Assembly: GCF_001767295.1 (NCBI RefSeq)
Contig: NZ_CP014944.1
Span: 1,116,001 to 1,180,000, forward strand
Reading direction: 5' to 3'
Length of the DNA stretch: 64,000 bases
DNA from: Colwellia sp. PAMC 20917
GTDB lineage: Bacteria > Pseudomonadota > Gammaproteobacteria > Enterobacterales > Alteromonadaceae
Numbering within the stretch: the stretch's first letter is position 1; each line of letters begins with the position of its first letter. This document shows positions 45,686-54,518 of this stretch, piece after piece. Under the pieces are notes generated by a model. The model was given only the letters and a program-made list of their open reading frames with translations, ran no database searches and was not told the DNA's origin. A program made the translations under genes and the position numbers.

Positions 45686-47261
45686 GTGCGTAACTCCCTT
45701 TTTCGCTGGTTTTCGCATTGTATTCTTTAGATATTTCTTTTAATTGTTTATATTTAGATAAGTCGAATCGGCATAACTGCTCTAATAATAAACGCATGGT
45801 GGCAATATCTTGCTTTCCTATTAACGAATGGACCTCATCAGCAAACGTGGTCTGTCCGGTATTCTTTGCTAGTGTTATACCCCAACCTAACTCATCATTT
45901 TTAGCTTTACATATTGCTTGTTCACTCTCAAAAACGCCTTGCTGCCATTTGTCGTTATTTACACGCACTTCTTCACTGATTCTGCGCCATTGTGTTGATG
46001 ATGGCCCTGCCTCGTTGCTGTTCAATATGTGATGATATTTTCTGGCACTTTGGTATAAGTGGACAATATTTTGGATTAACTCGTTGACATTTTTTTGTAA
46101 TGTATCAGTTCGTTCTTGTTTACTTACTTGTGATGATAGCCATTTTAATAAAGGGCTATTATTGCTGGTTGGCGTTTGTCCTGATGTATCATTTATTTTT
46201 ATTGGTAAAGAAGTAAATAAAGCACTATCAGTTATTGCTCCTTCTAACGACCATGATGGGTTCACACTCAACCAACCTAAACCATATTGCTGGTTAATGC
46301 CCACACAATTGGCATCAATATCATTTAATACTTCTTGGCTTAACTTGCTAGTAAGTTTGTATGTTAGAACGCTACCTTTAGCTATTAATATTTGTTCAGT
46401 ATCTAGCCCTTGTCGTTTTTGATTAAAGCGATTTACCTTGATACTGCGAATAAAGCTTTTATCGCTAATTAACGTTGCTCCTTCTAACGCGGGATGAATG
46501 TTTTTACCTGCTGGCGTTAATGTCGGTAAACCAACATCATTAAAGAATTCACTGTCACTTATACACCATAAAACAAGTTCATTTGAATTGTTGGCAATCT
46601 TCTGTGTAGCAGGGGTTTCTACCATATTTAATTTTACGCGACCAAATTCAGTATTGCGTGAACGACCAATACGAATATTACTCACAAGTAAGGTCTTCAC
46701 TGCGTTATTGATTTCGATATCGCTGTCATTAAGGTCTACCCAACCGGCAAATGTTTGACCCGATTCAATAAAGCTGTAAGTAAATAGCTGTCCTTCTTTC
46801 GCACTACCTGTTTGACTATTTAATGCCGTTTTCGTGCTATTACCCATTTTTACATTAGCAACATTTCCGTTACTGTTTACAAATCCTGTTCGGCATTGCT
46901 TATATTGAATACTTTCATCTCGGCTAAAGTTAGCCGCACTATGATTAGTTAATATAGTGGTGTTGTATTTATCTTTATGAATAAGATTGTCACTTTGAGC
47001 TTTAGAAACATTCCAACTCGCTGGTGTAGGCAAAGCCATTTCATTATTTACCAACGGGTAACAAGGACTAAACTTTACTTCCCCAGAGTGAAATGCTTGC
47101 CAACTTTGGGTTGCCGAAAGCTTTGAATAATACTGAGCTGCAAAAGCACCTAAAATAGCACTACCAGGTATATAGTCTAAACATTCATGATTAGCTGTTG
47201 CTGCATTATTTTGACTAACAATAATGGGGTCTATGGTGGTTAATGTATAATAGATACGCAT
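45678..47261 (-). CDS. csx10: Csx10 (Cas5-like) with a helical C-terminal extension
   Basis: A 527-residue RAMP protein of the Csx10 type, the Cas5 subunit of III-D that holds the crRNA 5' tag. Visible features are YIPGSAILGAFAAQYY, the glycine-rich VSNIRIGRSRNTEFGRV, and QQYGLGWLSVNPSW about residue 335. From about 370 to 527 the sequence is helical and without Gly loops (QERTDTLQKNVNELIQNIV, RRISEEVRVNNDKWQQ, IATMRLLLEQLCRFDL). I suggest this is a fused small subunit (Cas11), since no separate Cas11 gene is present in the operon. Confidence 0.8.
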   Translation of the reverse strand: MRIYYTLTTIDPIIVSQNNAATANHECLDYIPGSAILGAFAAQYYSKLSATQSWQAFHSGEVKFSPCYPLVNNEMALPTPASWNVSKAQSDNLIHKDKYNTTILTNHSAANFSRDESIQYKQCRTGFVNSNGNVANVKMGNSTKTALNSQTGSAKEGQLFTYSFIESGQTFAGWVDLNDSDIEINNAVKTLLVSNIRIGRSRNTEFGRVKLNMVETPATQKIANNSNELVLWCISDSEFFNDVGLPTLTPAGKNIHPALEGATLISDKSFIRSIKVNRFNQKRQGLDTEQILIAKGSVLTYKLTSKLSQEVLNDIDANCVGINQQYGLGWLSVNPSWSLEGAITDSALFTSLPIKINDTSGQTPTSNNSPLLKWLSSQVSKQERTDTLQKNVNELIQNIVHLYQSARKYHHILNSNEAGPSSTQWRRISEEVRVNNDKWQQGVFESEQAICKAKNDELGWGITLAKNTGQTTFADEVHSLIGKQDIATMRLLLEQLCRFDLSKYKQLKEISKEYNAKTSEKGSYAHG

Positions 47262-47888
47262 TTATTGTTCCTGCTTCACGTTAACAATCACTTTACCTAA
47301 ACCTCTATGACGCTTAGCACCTATTTCTGTAATAAAACTAACAACTTGTGTTAACCACAAGGTGAGCTTCTCATCAAGTACGTCTTTATTATTTAAGTAG
47401 CCTATATGACATGTATTTACTGACACTTGTGTGGTTAATACCATTGGTACACAAACTTCCATGCTGCGTAAGCTGGTATTTTCAGCAACACCGGTTTCAT
47501 CGTTTATAGCGGTAGCATAGGTTACTTTATAGAGCTTAGATTTTGCTTGGGGGGTTTTTATTAAATAGTTAATTTCTTGTGACGATAAAACACCACTACT
47601 TATTTGCAATGCGCCTTGCTCTGACGTTCCGGCTTTACCTTCATTACCAAATAACACATCGACTAATGTTTCGGTGTTTTTGTCATTCTCATGGCTAAAA
47701 TCACTAAACCAGTTGTTTTTTTCAGCTCGAGAAAATGCATCGCGCAGTAGGCCTTTTATACTTTTACCTGGTAAATAAGGTAAATAATCGCTGTTTTTAA
47801 GCACTAAAGCATCGGCATAAGCACCACCTTCTTGGCCTGAGCCAATGTGCCAGTAGCTTTGAATATTAAATTTCATATTAAAAATCAT
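47262..47888 (-). CDS. csm3: Cas7 (Csm3-like) backbone subunit
   Basis: A 208-residue single-domain RAMP. YLPYLPGKSIKGLLRDAF is the typical Cas7 thumb motif. Asp26 in AYADALVLK lines up with the catalytic Asp33 of Csm3, so target RNA cleavage is probably retained. The C-terminal GAKRHRGLGKVIV is the G-rich loop. It starts in the TAATG with the cas10 stop and ends directly before csx10. Confidence 0.87.
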   Translation of the reverse strand: MIFNMKFNIQSYWHIGSGQEGGAYADALVLKNSDYLPYLPGKSIKGLLRDAFSRAEKNNWFSDFSHENDKNTETLVDVLFGNEGKAGTSEQGALQISSGVLSSQEINYLIKTPQAKSKLYKVTYATAINDETGVAENTSLRSMEVCVPMVLTTQVSVNTCHIGYLNNKDVLDEKLTLWLTQVVSFITEIGAKRHRGLGKVIVNVKQEQ

Positions 47889-49663
47889 TATGCGGTTTCC
47901 TTAGTGCTTGCATTACTGTGTTCTTCAGCGTTAACTATAGAAAAGTGATCTACTATTAACATGTCACTAATAGCCGACTGGAGATATGGTGATTCTTGAT
48001 TAGTTACTGACCAGTACCATTGAGTATTATCCGTATTGTCTCCAGATAATTTCTGTAATTGTTTTACTTGTTCTGAACCTGCTTTATTTTCACAAAGTGA
48101 CATTGCACGAGCATAAATTCTATCTGCTTCGACTTTGTCTCCTAATGCGAGTTCGGTGGCCATTTGACGCCACTTGGTCATGGAAACCGCTGTTTTTTCT
48201 TTATTGGAGAGTTTTATACATTCGAATAGATTGTCTAAACTTTGATGGCTGGCATTTTGGTCAACAACATAAGCGTTAACGCCTAAACTTAGTAACGACT
48301 CACCATGTACGTCTTTAACATTAAAAACCTGACTTTGGCGACAGAGTGTTTCGATATCACCAGTGACTGAATTAGATAACCTGAAAAAGGCTAATGCCGC
48401 AGGACCAATGTTAGGGTCAAGATCCTTAGTTAGCTTTTTAGCTTTAGCACACAAACCTTCCACTAAATGATGGCTATTTACAAAAGGGTGGCTTGCCTTG
48501 TGATATAAAATCCCACCACTTGCGGTTAAATACGGTTTAATTTTTTCTGCATTAAGTAAATGTTCTTTATACAACTGTGCTAACTCTTTTTGTGAGGACT
48601 CTTTAAATGCTTTACAAAACGTAGAGCTATATTTCAATGCTAGATCAGCTCGGCATAATAAAGTTACATCATCGCCACCGAGAACAAGCGGTCGCATAGG
48701 TAAGTATACTTTACTGCTGCCATCTAATTGGTAATTAGCAACATTGTATAACTCTTGCGTTGCTTGTTGCGCAGCATGTTGAGTTGCCTTTGCAAGTGCT
48801 TCAGAAAATTGACGGAATGCACGACAAAACTGTTCATCAGTTGCATTTTTCAATGCCCCTTGTAGTGCTCGTAATAAGAGTCCTAAGCCATTACCATCTA
48901 TATGAATGAGTGCAATGTCTTTAATTGCTTCTTTATCTGATTTTTTAATCGCGCTTTTAGCTATAAATTGAAAATCATTTTCTAAGTCAACTGGGTAATT
49001 AACTTTGCGGGGTGCACCTTTATTCGTTTTAAGGTTTTCAGGGGTAAACTTATCTTGTAGTGCAGCACCGTCTTTCATCGCTAAATTGCTATAAGCTTGA
49101 CGATGAAAATCAGTGTCTATATCTATCTTTTCATATTCACCACTCTCATCTTGGATACTTTCATACTTTACAACTTTAGACATTGGCGTTGCCGCAGATC
49201 CCGTTCGGCTAGAACGTTCAGATATGCTAGTAGCTATAGGGAACTTAACTGTTGGGGTGTTCCTGTCTGCTGCTAATTGTTTATGGCCGTTTTGGATAGC
49301 CGTTTGTAATGTATTAGCCGAAATTAAAGCATCAGTAAATTCGAGAGAGGGAAACATTTGTTGAACAGCCAATGTCCACAAACTTCTAAGTTTAACTAAT
49401 GAGGCTTTATTAGTGCTGTAACAATAAAAAGCACCGCCTTTGCAACGTATAAAGTTAATATCATTATCGAGTTGTTCGTCCTTACTGATAAGAAGATCTG
49501 AAGTTAACTTGGCTGCTTTAATTACCTTAAATAACAAGCTTTCTTCTTTGTCGTCGACAAGCAAGTCTAAACGTTCACTAGTGGCAATAATATCTTTCAC
49601 TTTCCCTGTTTTAAACAGGTACGTTTGAATAGATTTCGCTTCAAATAAATAGCTGTAAACCAT
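47888..49663 (-). CDS. cas10: Cas10 (type III-D), cyclase-type
   Basis: The signature large subunit, 591 residues. The palm has IHIDGNGLG (Asp256) and the cyclase motif GGDD at 329-332, so cyclic oligoadenylate synthesis is expected. The N terminus starts with a palm-like or adaptor segment (MVYSYLFEAKSIQTYLF) and no HD nuclease motif is visible, so ssDNA cutting by Cas10 is unlikely, as in many III-D systems. AAGGAA is before the ATG. It is the first gene of the leftward effector operon, which ends with the NE0113-type gene. Confidence 0.92.
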   Translation of the reverse strand: MVYSYLFEAKSIQTYLFKTGKVKDIIATSERLDLLVDDKEESLLFKVIKAAKLTSDLLISKDEQLDNDINFIRCKGGAFYCYSTNKASLVKLRSLWTLAVQQMFPSLEFTDALISANTLQTAIQNGHKQLAADRNTPTVKFPIATSISERSSRTGSAATPMSKVVKYESIQDESGEYEKIDIDTDFHRQAYSNLAMKDGAALQDKFTPENLKTNKGAPRKVNYPVDLENDFQFIAKSAIKKSDKEAIKDIALIHIDGNGLGLLLRALQGALKNATDEQFCRAFRQFSEALAKATQHAAQQATQELYNVANYQLDGSSKVYLPMRPLVLGGDDVTLLCRADLALKYSSTFCKAFKESSQKELAQLYKEHLLNAEKIKPYLTASGGILYHKASHPFVNSHHLVEGLCAKAKKLTKDLDPNIGPAALAFFRLSNSVTGDIETLCRQSQVFNVKDVHGESLLSLGVNAYVVDQNASHQSLDNLFECIKLSNKEKTAVSMTKWRQMATELALGDKVEADRIYARAMSLCENKAGSEQVKQLQKLSGDNTDNTQWYWSVTNQESPYLQSAISDMLIVDHFSIVNAEEHSNASTKETA

Positions 49664-50289
49664 TGAAATTCCTTTTATGTTAAATGTATTATTATCGTTT
49701 TATAAAATTATGCTTTTATTATGTTCCATAAAATTTAATTGTGGCACTGAATGTTGATCACGAATAAAAACTATATTTACTTTTGTGTTTATAATCATTA
49801 AATAATATCTTTATGTAAATGATTAATTTAGTATTTTTTAATATTAATCTAAAGTTTTATTTTGTTCGTAAATAAACAGATACCATTTAGGGAGATTATT
49901 TTGCTCTCGGCTTTCACATTCAGTCTAGATATTTTCTTCGAAGCCTGACCAGGTGAAAGCCTTCACCATATAAATAAATGATACACCGGCAATAATGGTA
50001 GAAATTAGTGACATGCTAAAAACTCTGTCTGTAAATGAATTTTTAACTTAAATTAAAATAATAAGCGCGCAACTTTGGGAACAGTTTTCAATTACAAAAT
50101 AGTTATCTTATACATGAATCTCAAAGGGACGTTTTTCTAAAGATATTTTGGTTTAATACAACATGTAAAGTTTTAGATTTTTGAAATATAAGGTATAAAT
50201 CAAGAGATACATTGTGATTTTAAGATAAATGATAATTACTCAAAATTTCACATTCATAGTGCTAAAAATATCACATCATGTGATCAGAT

Positions 50290-50530
50290 GGATAATTACA
50301 ACAGTTCTGCCACTCAATTACATCAGAGGAGCCAGTCATTATCGTCTAAAACTGCCACCAAATATCATTTACTGTGACCACTGAATTTCATTAGGTTTGC
50401 CACCAATAAATTAAGTTAACTTTCCACTAGCTGACCTTAGCTTTTGTTTCACTAACAATAAGTTCTCCGACTTTGATGACATTAGGTATTTGCAGAAGTT
50501 TACGACAACAACTAGCCATAAGCGATTACA
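50290..50530. repeat. Dispersed repeat family, copy A
   Basis: The segment with CAATTACATCAGA, TTAGGTTTGCCA, TAAGTTAACTTTCCACT and TTTTGTTTCACTAAC closely matches copy B at 60718-60900. Its right part (TCCGACTTTG onward) matches copy C at 58430-58490. Copies differ by many substitutions and are old. Origin unknown. Confidence 0.75.
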
Positions 50531-50855
50531 GCCAATTGGTGGAAAATATCTAGAAGCAGAACCACTTAATTGCATTTACCTAAGCCTACCAATTACATTT
50601 AACTATGCCACAATATTTCGGCCTTATTAAAGCTGTCACTTTGTATAAGTTGAACACTGCTAATGCTCACTTTTGCCACAAAGAACTAAGGTTTTAGTAG
50701 CATACCGACAGCTTTGGGGCGATAAGCGGTCATAAATCGAGAACCTACCACAATATCTAGCAGTCAATCACCCTATAGCTGCCATTGAGCTTTTGTGAAG
50801 CCATAATCATATTTAGAGTATATAGCCGATATACACTATATAGTTGTGAGGCTGG

Positions 50856-50921
50856 TTTGGTCTCATACCAACCAGTGGAATTCATTCTGAGAATACGACT
50901 TCAACCACTTCTCCCTTGGGA
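50856..50921. repeat. Foldable 66-bp repeat, copy 1
   Basis: A stretch starting TTGGTCTCATACCAACCAGT and ending CACTTCTCCCTTGGGA, almost identical to 61408-61473. TTGGT-CTCAT-ACCAA and ATTCT-G-AGAAT can fold. It resembles the end of a small non-autonomous element. Confidence 0.75.
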
Positions 50922-51009
50922 ATGAACGTTAATAGGGCTTTCTACTTTTTATTATGAATAGACCCGTTCTGCTTTTTACAGGCATTAAATGAAATAGAGT
51001 CGTTTAAAA

Positions 51010-51849
51010 TTACCTTAGAAATTTGGGGATATCTAATAATTCATTTTTATTCATTATTTTCTTGTTATGCGACTTATTAAAAACAGCACCAAGGTGAATA
51101 GAATATTCATTACTTGGTTGTATATTTGTATTGAATACAAAATCAATATCTTTGTTGATACACCCTTTTAACATAGCGCTACAGGCTTCAAATAAATCTA
51201 CCGAAAAGTCATCTTTTGCAGTAACGACCAATGAAAATCCTTTGGCCTCACCCAATTCAATTGAAACATTACGTATATTAACGAATACTTGAAACACCGC
51301 TAATGGAAGCTCATTTACTGTCGTCACAGTAATTTTCGATGCTTCAAAATAATATCCTGCCTCTAGAGAGCTGTAGATATCCGAAAACTCTACACATGCA
51401 ATAGCAAAACCACAGGATACATGGTTATACATAGCTATTAATGACTCTATCATCTTAGGCTGACATTGATTTACATGCAGAAAGGCAGCAGATGTTATTG
51501 TTTTTAATTCCTTGTGTAAATTGTTCAGTTCATCACTAAGTGGTAATTCAACTGAATCAACTATGATTATACCAATAACCTCAACTCCTCCATGATTTTT
51601 GTTAAGGTAGTCAATATATTTCATCAGACGTTTAATTGCGTCGATTTCATTATCAATAACGATCAAGTTAACATCTTCAATTCGTTTTAGTTTATCAATA
51701 TCCAATTGGCTAACGTTTAAACCTAGTTGGTGAGGAACGTAAATAGCCTCAAAGAAGTCGTATTGCCAATCGTTATTCATATTTGTTAAGGCTTGTTCAG
51801 CATTTCTACCACAGGCGATAAAGTTCTTTGTCAGCTTGCCATCATTCAT
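51010..51849 (-). CDS. Hypothetical protein, possibly FtsZ/tubulin-like
   Basis: A 279-residue soluble protein. The start FIACGRNAEQALTNM looks like a degenerate nucleotide-binding loop of FtsZ (GVGGAGGNAVNNM). A middle block, GVEVIGIIIVDSVELPLSDE, and a C-terminal block, GFSLVVTAKDDFSVDLFEAC then IQPSNEYSIHLGAVF, follow the order of FtsZ beta strands and its C-terminal domain. The GTP-binding GGGTG signature is absent, so it may not bind GTP. The similarity is by eye and weak. It is alone, between repeats and a small unknown gene. Confidence 0.5.
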   Translation of the reverse strand: MNDGKLTKNFIACGRNAEQALTNMNNDWQYDFFEAIYVPHQLGLNVSQLDIDKLKRIEDVNLIVIDNEIDAIKRLMKYIDYLNKNHGGVEVIGIIIVDSVELPLSDELNNLHKELKTITSAAFLHVNQCQPKMIESLIAMYNHVSCGFAIACVEFSDIYSSLEAGYYFEASKITVTTVNELPLAVFQVFVNIRNVSIELGEAKGFSLVVTAKDDFSVDLFEACSAMLKGCINKDIDFVFNTNIQPSNEYSIHLGAVFNKSHNKKIMNKNELLDIPKFLR

Positions 51850-52092
51850 CTCTTGCTATGTCCTATATATTGAGGTCATTTTCAAATAAGTGATTAGGTA
51901 CATATTGTACATTACTCTGTGTTTTTTATTTGATTATTCATGCTAATTATCATTCATTTAAGTCTATTCGTGATATTTTCGTTAGTGCTCAATCCATTCA
52001 AAAATCATAAAAAGAGAGTTCTTTAATATTAAGCTGTCATTGTGCTTTTTAGCTTGTTACATTAATTACATAGAATGATAAAGGAGTGTTTT

Positions 52093-52422
52093 ATGAAAAG
52101 CTATGAAGATACATATTTAGTCGCAAGTGCTGAAGTTTACGGTATTTATGTTATGGGTGTTGATGAATACAATAACGGGCAAGAGTCGTATTGGGCCTAT
52201 TTTTATGAAGGTGATCGCTTTGTCGTAGTATTGCAAAGCAACATTAAGGCATTTGTAAAGCCTAGCCAACTTTCTTTGTGTAAAAATGAATATGATGAAG
52301 AATTGAAAGGAGAAGCGTTAGAAGCATATATTAGAGATGGAATTAGAGCTTTTAGAGAAGAGTTGCCAAGACATAATCGTAATTTAGATTATATGGCTGA
52401 TAATCACCCAATAACGGACTGA
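52093..52422 (+). CDS. Hypothetical protein, end possibly cut by an IS
   Basis: A 109-residue protein from the ATG at 52093, with AGGAG at 52082. Acidic and aromatic-rich (YGIYVMGVDEYNNGQESYWAYFYEGDRF), with a helical C terminus. It is not recognised. Its stop codon lies at the edge of an IS3-type remnant (GTGGTCAACC from 52425), so the last residues and stop may come from the insertion. Confidence 0.6.
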   Translation: MKSYEDTYLVASAEVYGIYVMGVDEYNNGQESYWAYFYEGDRFVVVLQSNIKAFVKPSQLSLCKNEYDEELKGEALEAYIRDGIRAFREELPRHNRNLDYMADNHPITD

Positions 52423-52895
52423 CGTGGTCAACCAAATTCAGTCACACTAGTTAAGCAACCATTTCTAATTCTCTATTCACTATTCACTGATTCAAAACCA
52501 TTAGGACTTTGATAATCCAGCTATAAATGAAGTCGGTGGCTGTTGTAGCACATGGTTATGTAATTCAGCACATCTTGCTGTGCTGCATTACGTGTTTCAT
52601 AATTACGCCAATGAATTCGCTCTTTTTTCAAGCTTCCGAAGAAGCTTTCGGCAACGGCATTATCTCAGCAACACCCTTTTTTATTCATACTACCAACAAA
52701 CTCATTTGACTTGAGTAATCGACGATATTGATGGCTGGCATATTGAACGCCTTGATATGAATGAATTATTAATCCTTATTTGGGTTGTCGCTGCTAAATA
52801 GCCATGGTTAATGCATCAAAAAAAAGCTGCGCTTTCATTCTTGACCCCATGCTCCAACCCACGACTTTTCGTTAATATAAGTCAATCACGACAAT
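52419..52895 (-). pseudogene. IS3-family transposase OrfB remnant
   Basis: Read leftward from 52895, in broken frames, the DNA encodes KVVGWSMGSRMKAQLFFDAL, then IIHSYQGVQYASHQYRRLLK, and DNAVAESFFGSLKKERIHW followed by NAAQQDVLNYITMCYNSHRL. This is the C-terminal catalytic core of IS3-family OrfB. It contains a stop after TMAI, a stop in place of the residue before DNAVAE, and frameshifts. The left end at about 52419 keeps a terminal-repeat-like TGACGTGGTCAACC. The OrfA part is gone. Confidence 0.85.
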
Positions 52896-53093
52896 ATTAT
52901 TTATAAACAACACATGACCTTTTAGATTCTCTCCATAACACAGCAAATAAAACGCACAACAGACAACCACGCAACACAAAACAACTTAAAAACAAAAGCT
53001 TATACCACCCCATCAGTAGTTGCGCGTTTCACTTTTCGTTAGAAACTATAAAAGCACTCAGCCGCAGTGCCTATATTTATCTAGGGTTACGAA

Positions 53094-53219
53094 ATGAATA
53101 CAACTAAAGCTGCAAAGCTAGAACAGGCAATAAATAAAATTAACGAAATGTTTGGGAGTGAAGGAAAACCAGCAATAGGCAAACTATCCACCTTCAAGCT
53201 CAAAAAACAAAAGAAATAG
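53094..53219 (+). CDS. Small protein, paralogue 1
   Basis: A 41-residue basic protein starting MNTTKAAKLEQAINKINEMFG. The block AINKINE-x-F is shared with the small protein at 53621. An AGGG lies upstream of the ATG. Function unknown. About 200 bases of unassigned sequence lie between the IS3 remnant and this gene. Confidence 0.45.
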   Translation: MNTTKAAKLEQAINKINEMFGSEGKPAIGKLSTFKLKKQKK

Positions 53220-53362
53220 TAATACCTTAATCTATGACTTAGCCATTCAATCACTGACTAGCTAAGTCATTTGTGTTTTGAAGCGATAAGTCTAAAAAGA
53301 TTAGGCTGTAAGTTTAGATATTAAAAAAGCACTTCACATGACACACCCCAATAAAAACGATA

Positions 53363-53396
53363 GTTACTGTAGCAAATACCTGTTTGCTACAGTAAC
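53363..53396. terminator. Perfect 14-bp hairpin between the two small genes
   Basis: GTTACTGTAGCAAA (53363-53376), loop TACCTG, then the perfect complement to 53396; the flanking A and T extend the pairing. No long T-run follows. Terminator or structured element in the 400-base gap; nothing else was recognised there. Confidence 0.55.
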
Positions 53397-53620
53397 TTGT
53401 CTACTTTTCTGCTTCGCGAGAATTTATGCACTAGAATTCACACAGCGCACGCTTTTAAAATAGTAAAAAGATAATGCGTAAGTCAACACAGATAGACAAC
53501 CACCTACCCCCTTTAGAAACAGTCACTTAATAATCTCCCTTACAAATCACCCACTTTGGTTTTTGTTAGAGAATACAGCGGTACTAATACAAATTACTTA
53601 ATATTCTAAGGATTATAACC

Positions 53621-53740
53621 ATGACTACAATAAACGTTAAACATCTAAAGCGGGCAATAAATAAAATCAACGAGGAATTTGAGAGTAAAGCAGAATTGGT
53701 AATACGAAGAATAGCATCTAACCACTTAGACTCTTTATGA
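53621..53740 (+). CDS. Small protein, paralogue 2
   Basis: A 39-residue protein, MTTINVKHLKRAINKINEEF and further. It shares AINKINE-x-F with the gene at 53094 at the same position from the start. AAGGA lies about 10 bases before the ATG. It ends 27 bases before the convergent nucleotidase gene. A pair of related tiny genes with conserved starts suggests a real family, but the function is unknown. Confidence 0.45.
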   Translation: MTTINVKHLKRAINKINEEFESKAELVIRRIASNHLDSL

Positions 53741-53767
53741 ATTCCAAGGAATAGTAGAGCTCATCAA

Positions 53768-54205
53768 TCACAGGATTTTTTTCATTACAGACTTCCAATT
53801 TGGGAATTCGCAATTACCAAAGTGTATGAGTTTACCTTCAAATATTTCTTGCCCTCTACCACTTATATGATCATCAATCAGTATATCGCCTTTTAATAAT
53901 CCTTTGTTGCTGCAAATAATCAGTCTTTTAGTAAACTCATAATCAAAATGATCTTCAACCCACAAGCGTTTCTCAGTATACGAGAGAGGATTCTTAGTCG
54001 AAGGTGCTGTAAGGATATATAAATCAATGCCCCTTGTTGCTCTCAAGATCTCAATTGAGCTAATTGCATCGATTATAGGGTTTAGCTGTCTAAAAAAATT
54101 AGCTGTGCTCTGGGGGAATTCTATTTCAGGGCTATTAATTTTAGCTAACTCAATTTTTGTGCTGTAATCGCAGAGAACATCATCCATATCAACATAAACT
54201 ATCAT
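53768..54205 (-). CDS. 5'(3')-deoxyribonucleotidase-like HAD hydrolase
   Basis: A 145-residue protein of the NT5C family. HAD motif I is VDMDDVLCDY (Asp6 nucleophile, Asp8). Later YILTAPS carries the motif II Thr, and DILIDDHISGRG is the motif IV acidic pair. It removes phosphate from deoxynucleoside monophosphates. Small members are frequent in phages and mobile DNA. It stands alone and leftward. Confidence 0.85.
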   Translation of the reverse strand: MIVYVDMDDVLCDYSTKIELAKINSPEIEFPQSTANFFRQLNPIIDAISSIEILRATRGIDLYILTAPSTKNPLSYTEKRLWVEDHFDYEFTKRLIICSNKGLLKGDILIDDHISGRGQEIFEGKLIHFGNCEFPNWKSVMKKIL

Positions 54206-54457
54206 TTAATTTTATTCCCTTTTTTGTGGATTTTATCTATGGCTTTCAACCTTTCTAAATGGGATATTCGTCTTAATTAAAGCTCAAAATCACAAATTAC
54301 GACTTCTATATTTACTAACAAAATTACTATAAAATTTTCATTTTCTCTTACTCGAATCAAAGCAAACAGCAAGGTTATGATTGGTGTAGACCAAATAATA
54401 TAATCTACGCTTACCTTCTTATTTTGTCTAGTTGATATAGTTGTGTATGAAGTTATG

Positions 54458-54498
54458 AACTAATAGACGTTTTTCATTAACATAAACGTCTATTAGTT
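54458..54498. terminator. Strong hairpin after the S8 protease gene
   Basis: AACTAATAGACGTTT (54458-54472) pairs perfectly over 15 bp with 54484-54498, with an 11-base loop, about 20 bases after the protease stop on the minus strand. The flanks have only partial T content in either direction. The remaining part of the 313-base gap shows nothing else. Confidence 0.75.
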
Positions 54499-54518
54499 TG
54501 CTTTCATTTAATGGTTAT

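Larger units (their letters stand above)
49664..51009. other. Gap of 1.35 kb upstream of cas10
   Basis: The first 200 bases probably hold the cas10 operon promoter. A hairpin GGTGAA-AGCC-TTCACC is at 49952-49967, with a longer arm GGCTTTCAC at 49909. From about 50290 to 50925 the sequence consists of decayed dispersed repeats also seen at 58.4 and 60.7-61.5 kb. No gene is seen. Confidence 0.6.

Noticed and set aside
53094-53219. Faint similarity of the small protein start to the RecA N terminus
   Set aside because: Only a short helical block resembles it and the protein is 41 residues; not enough for a claim.
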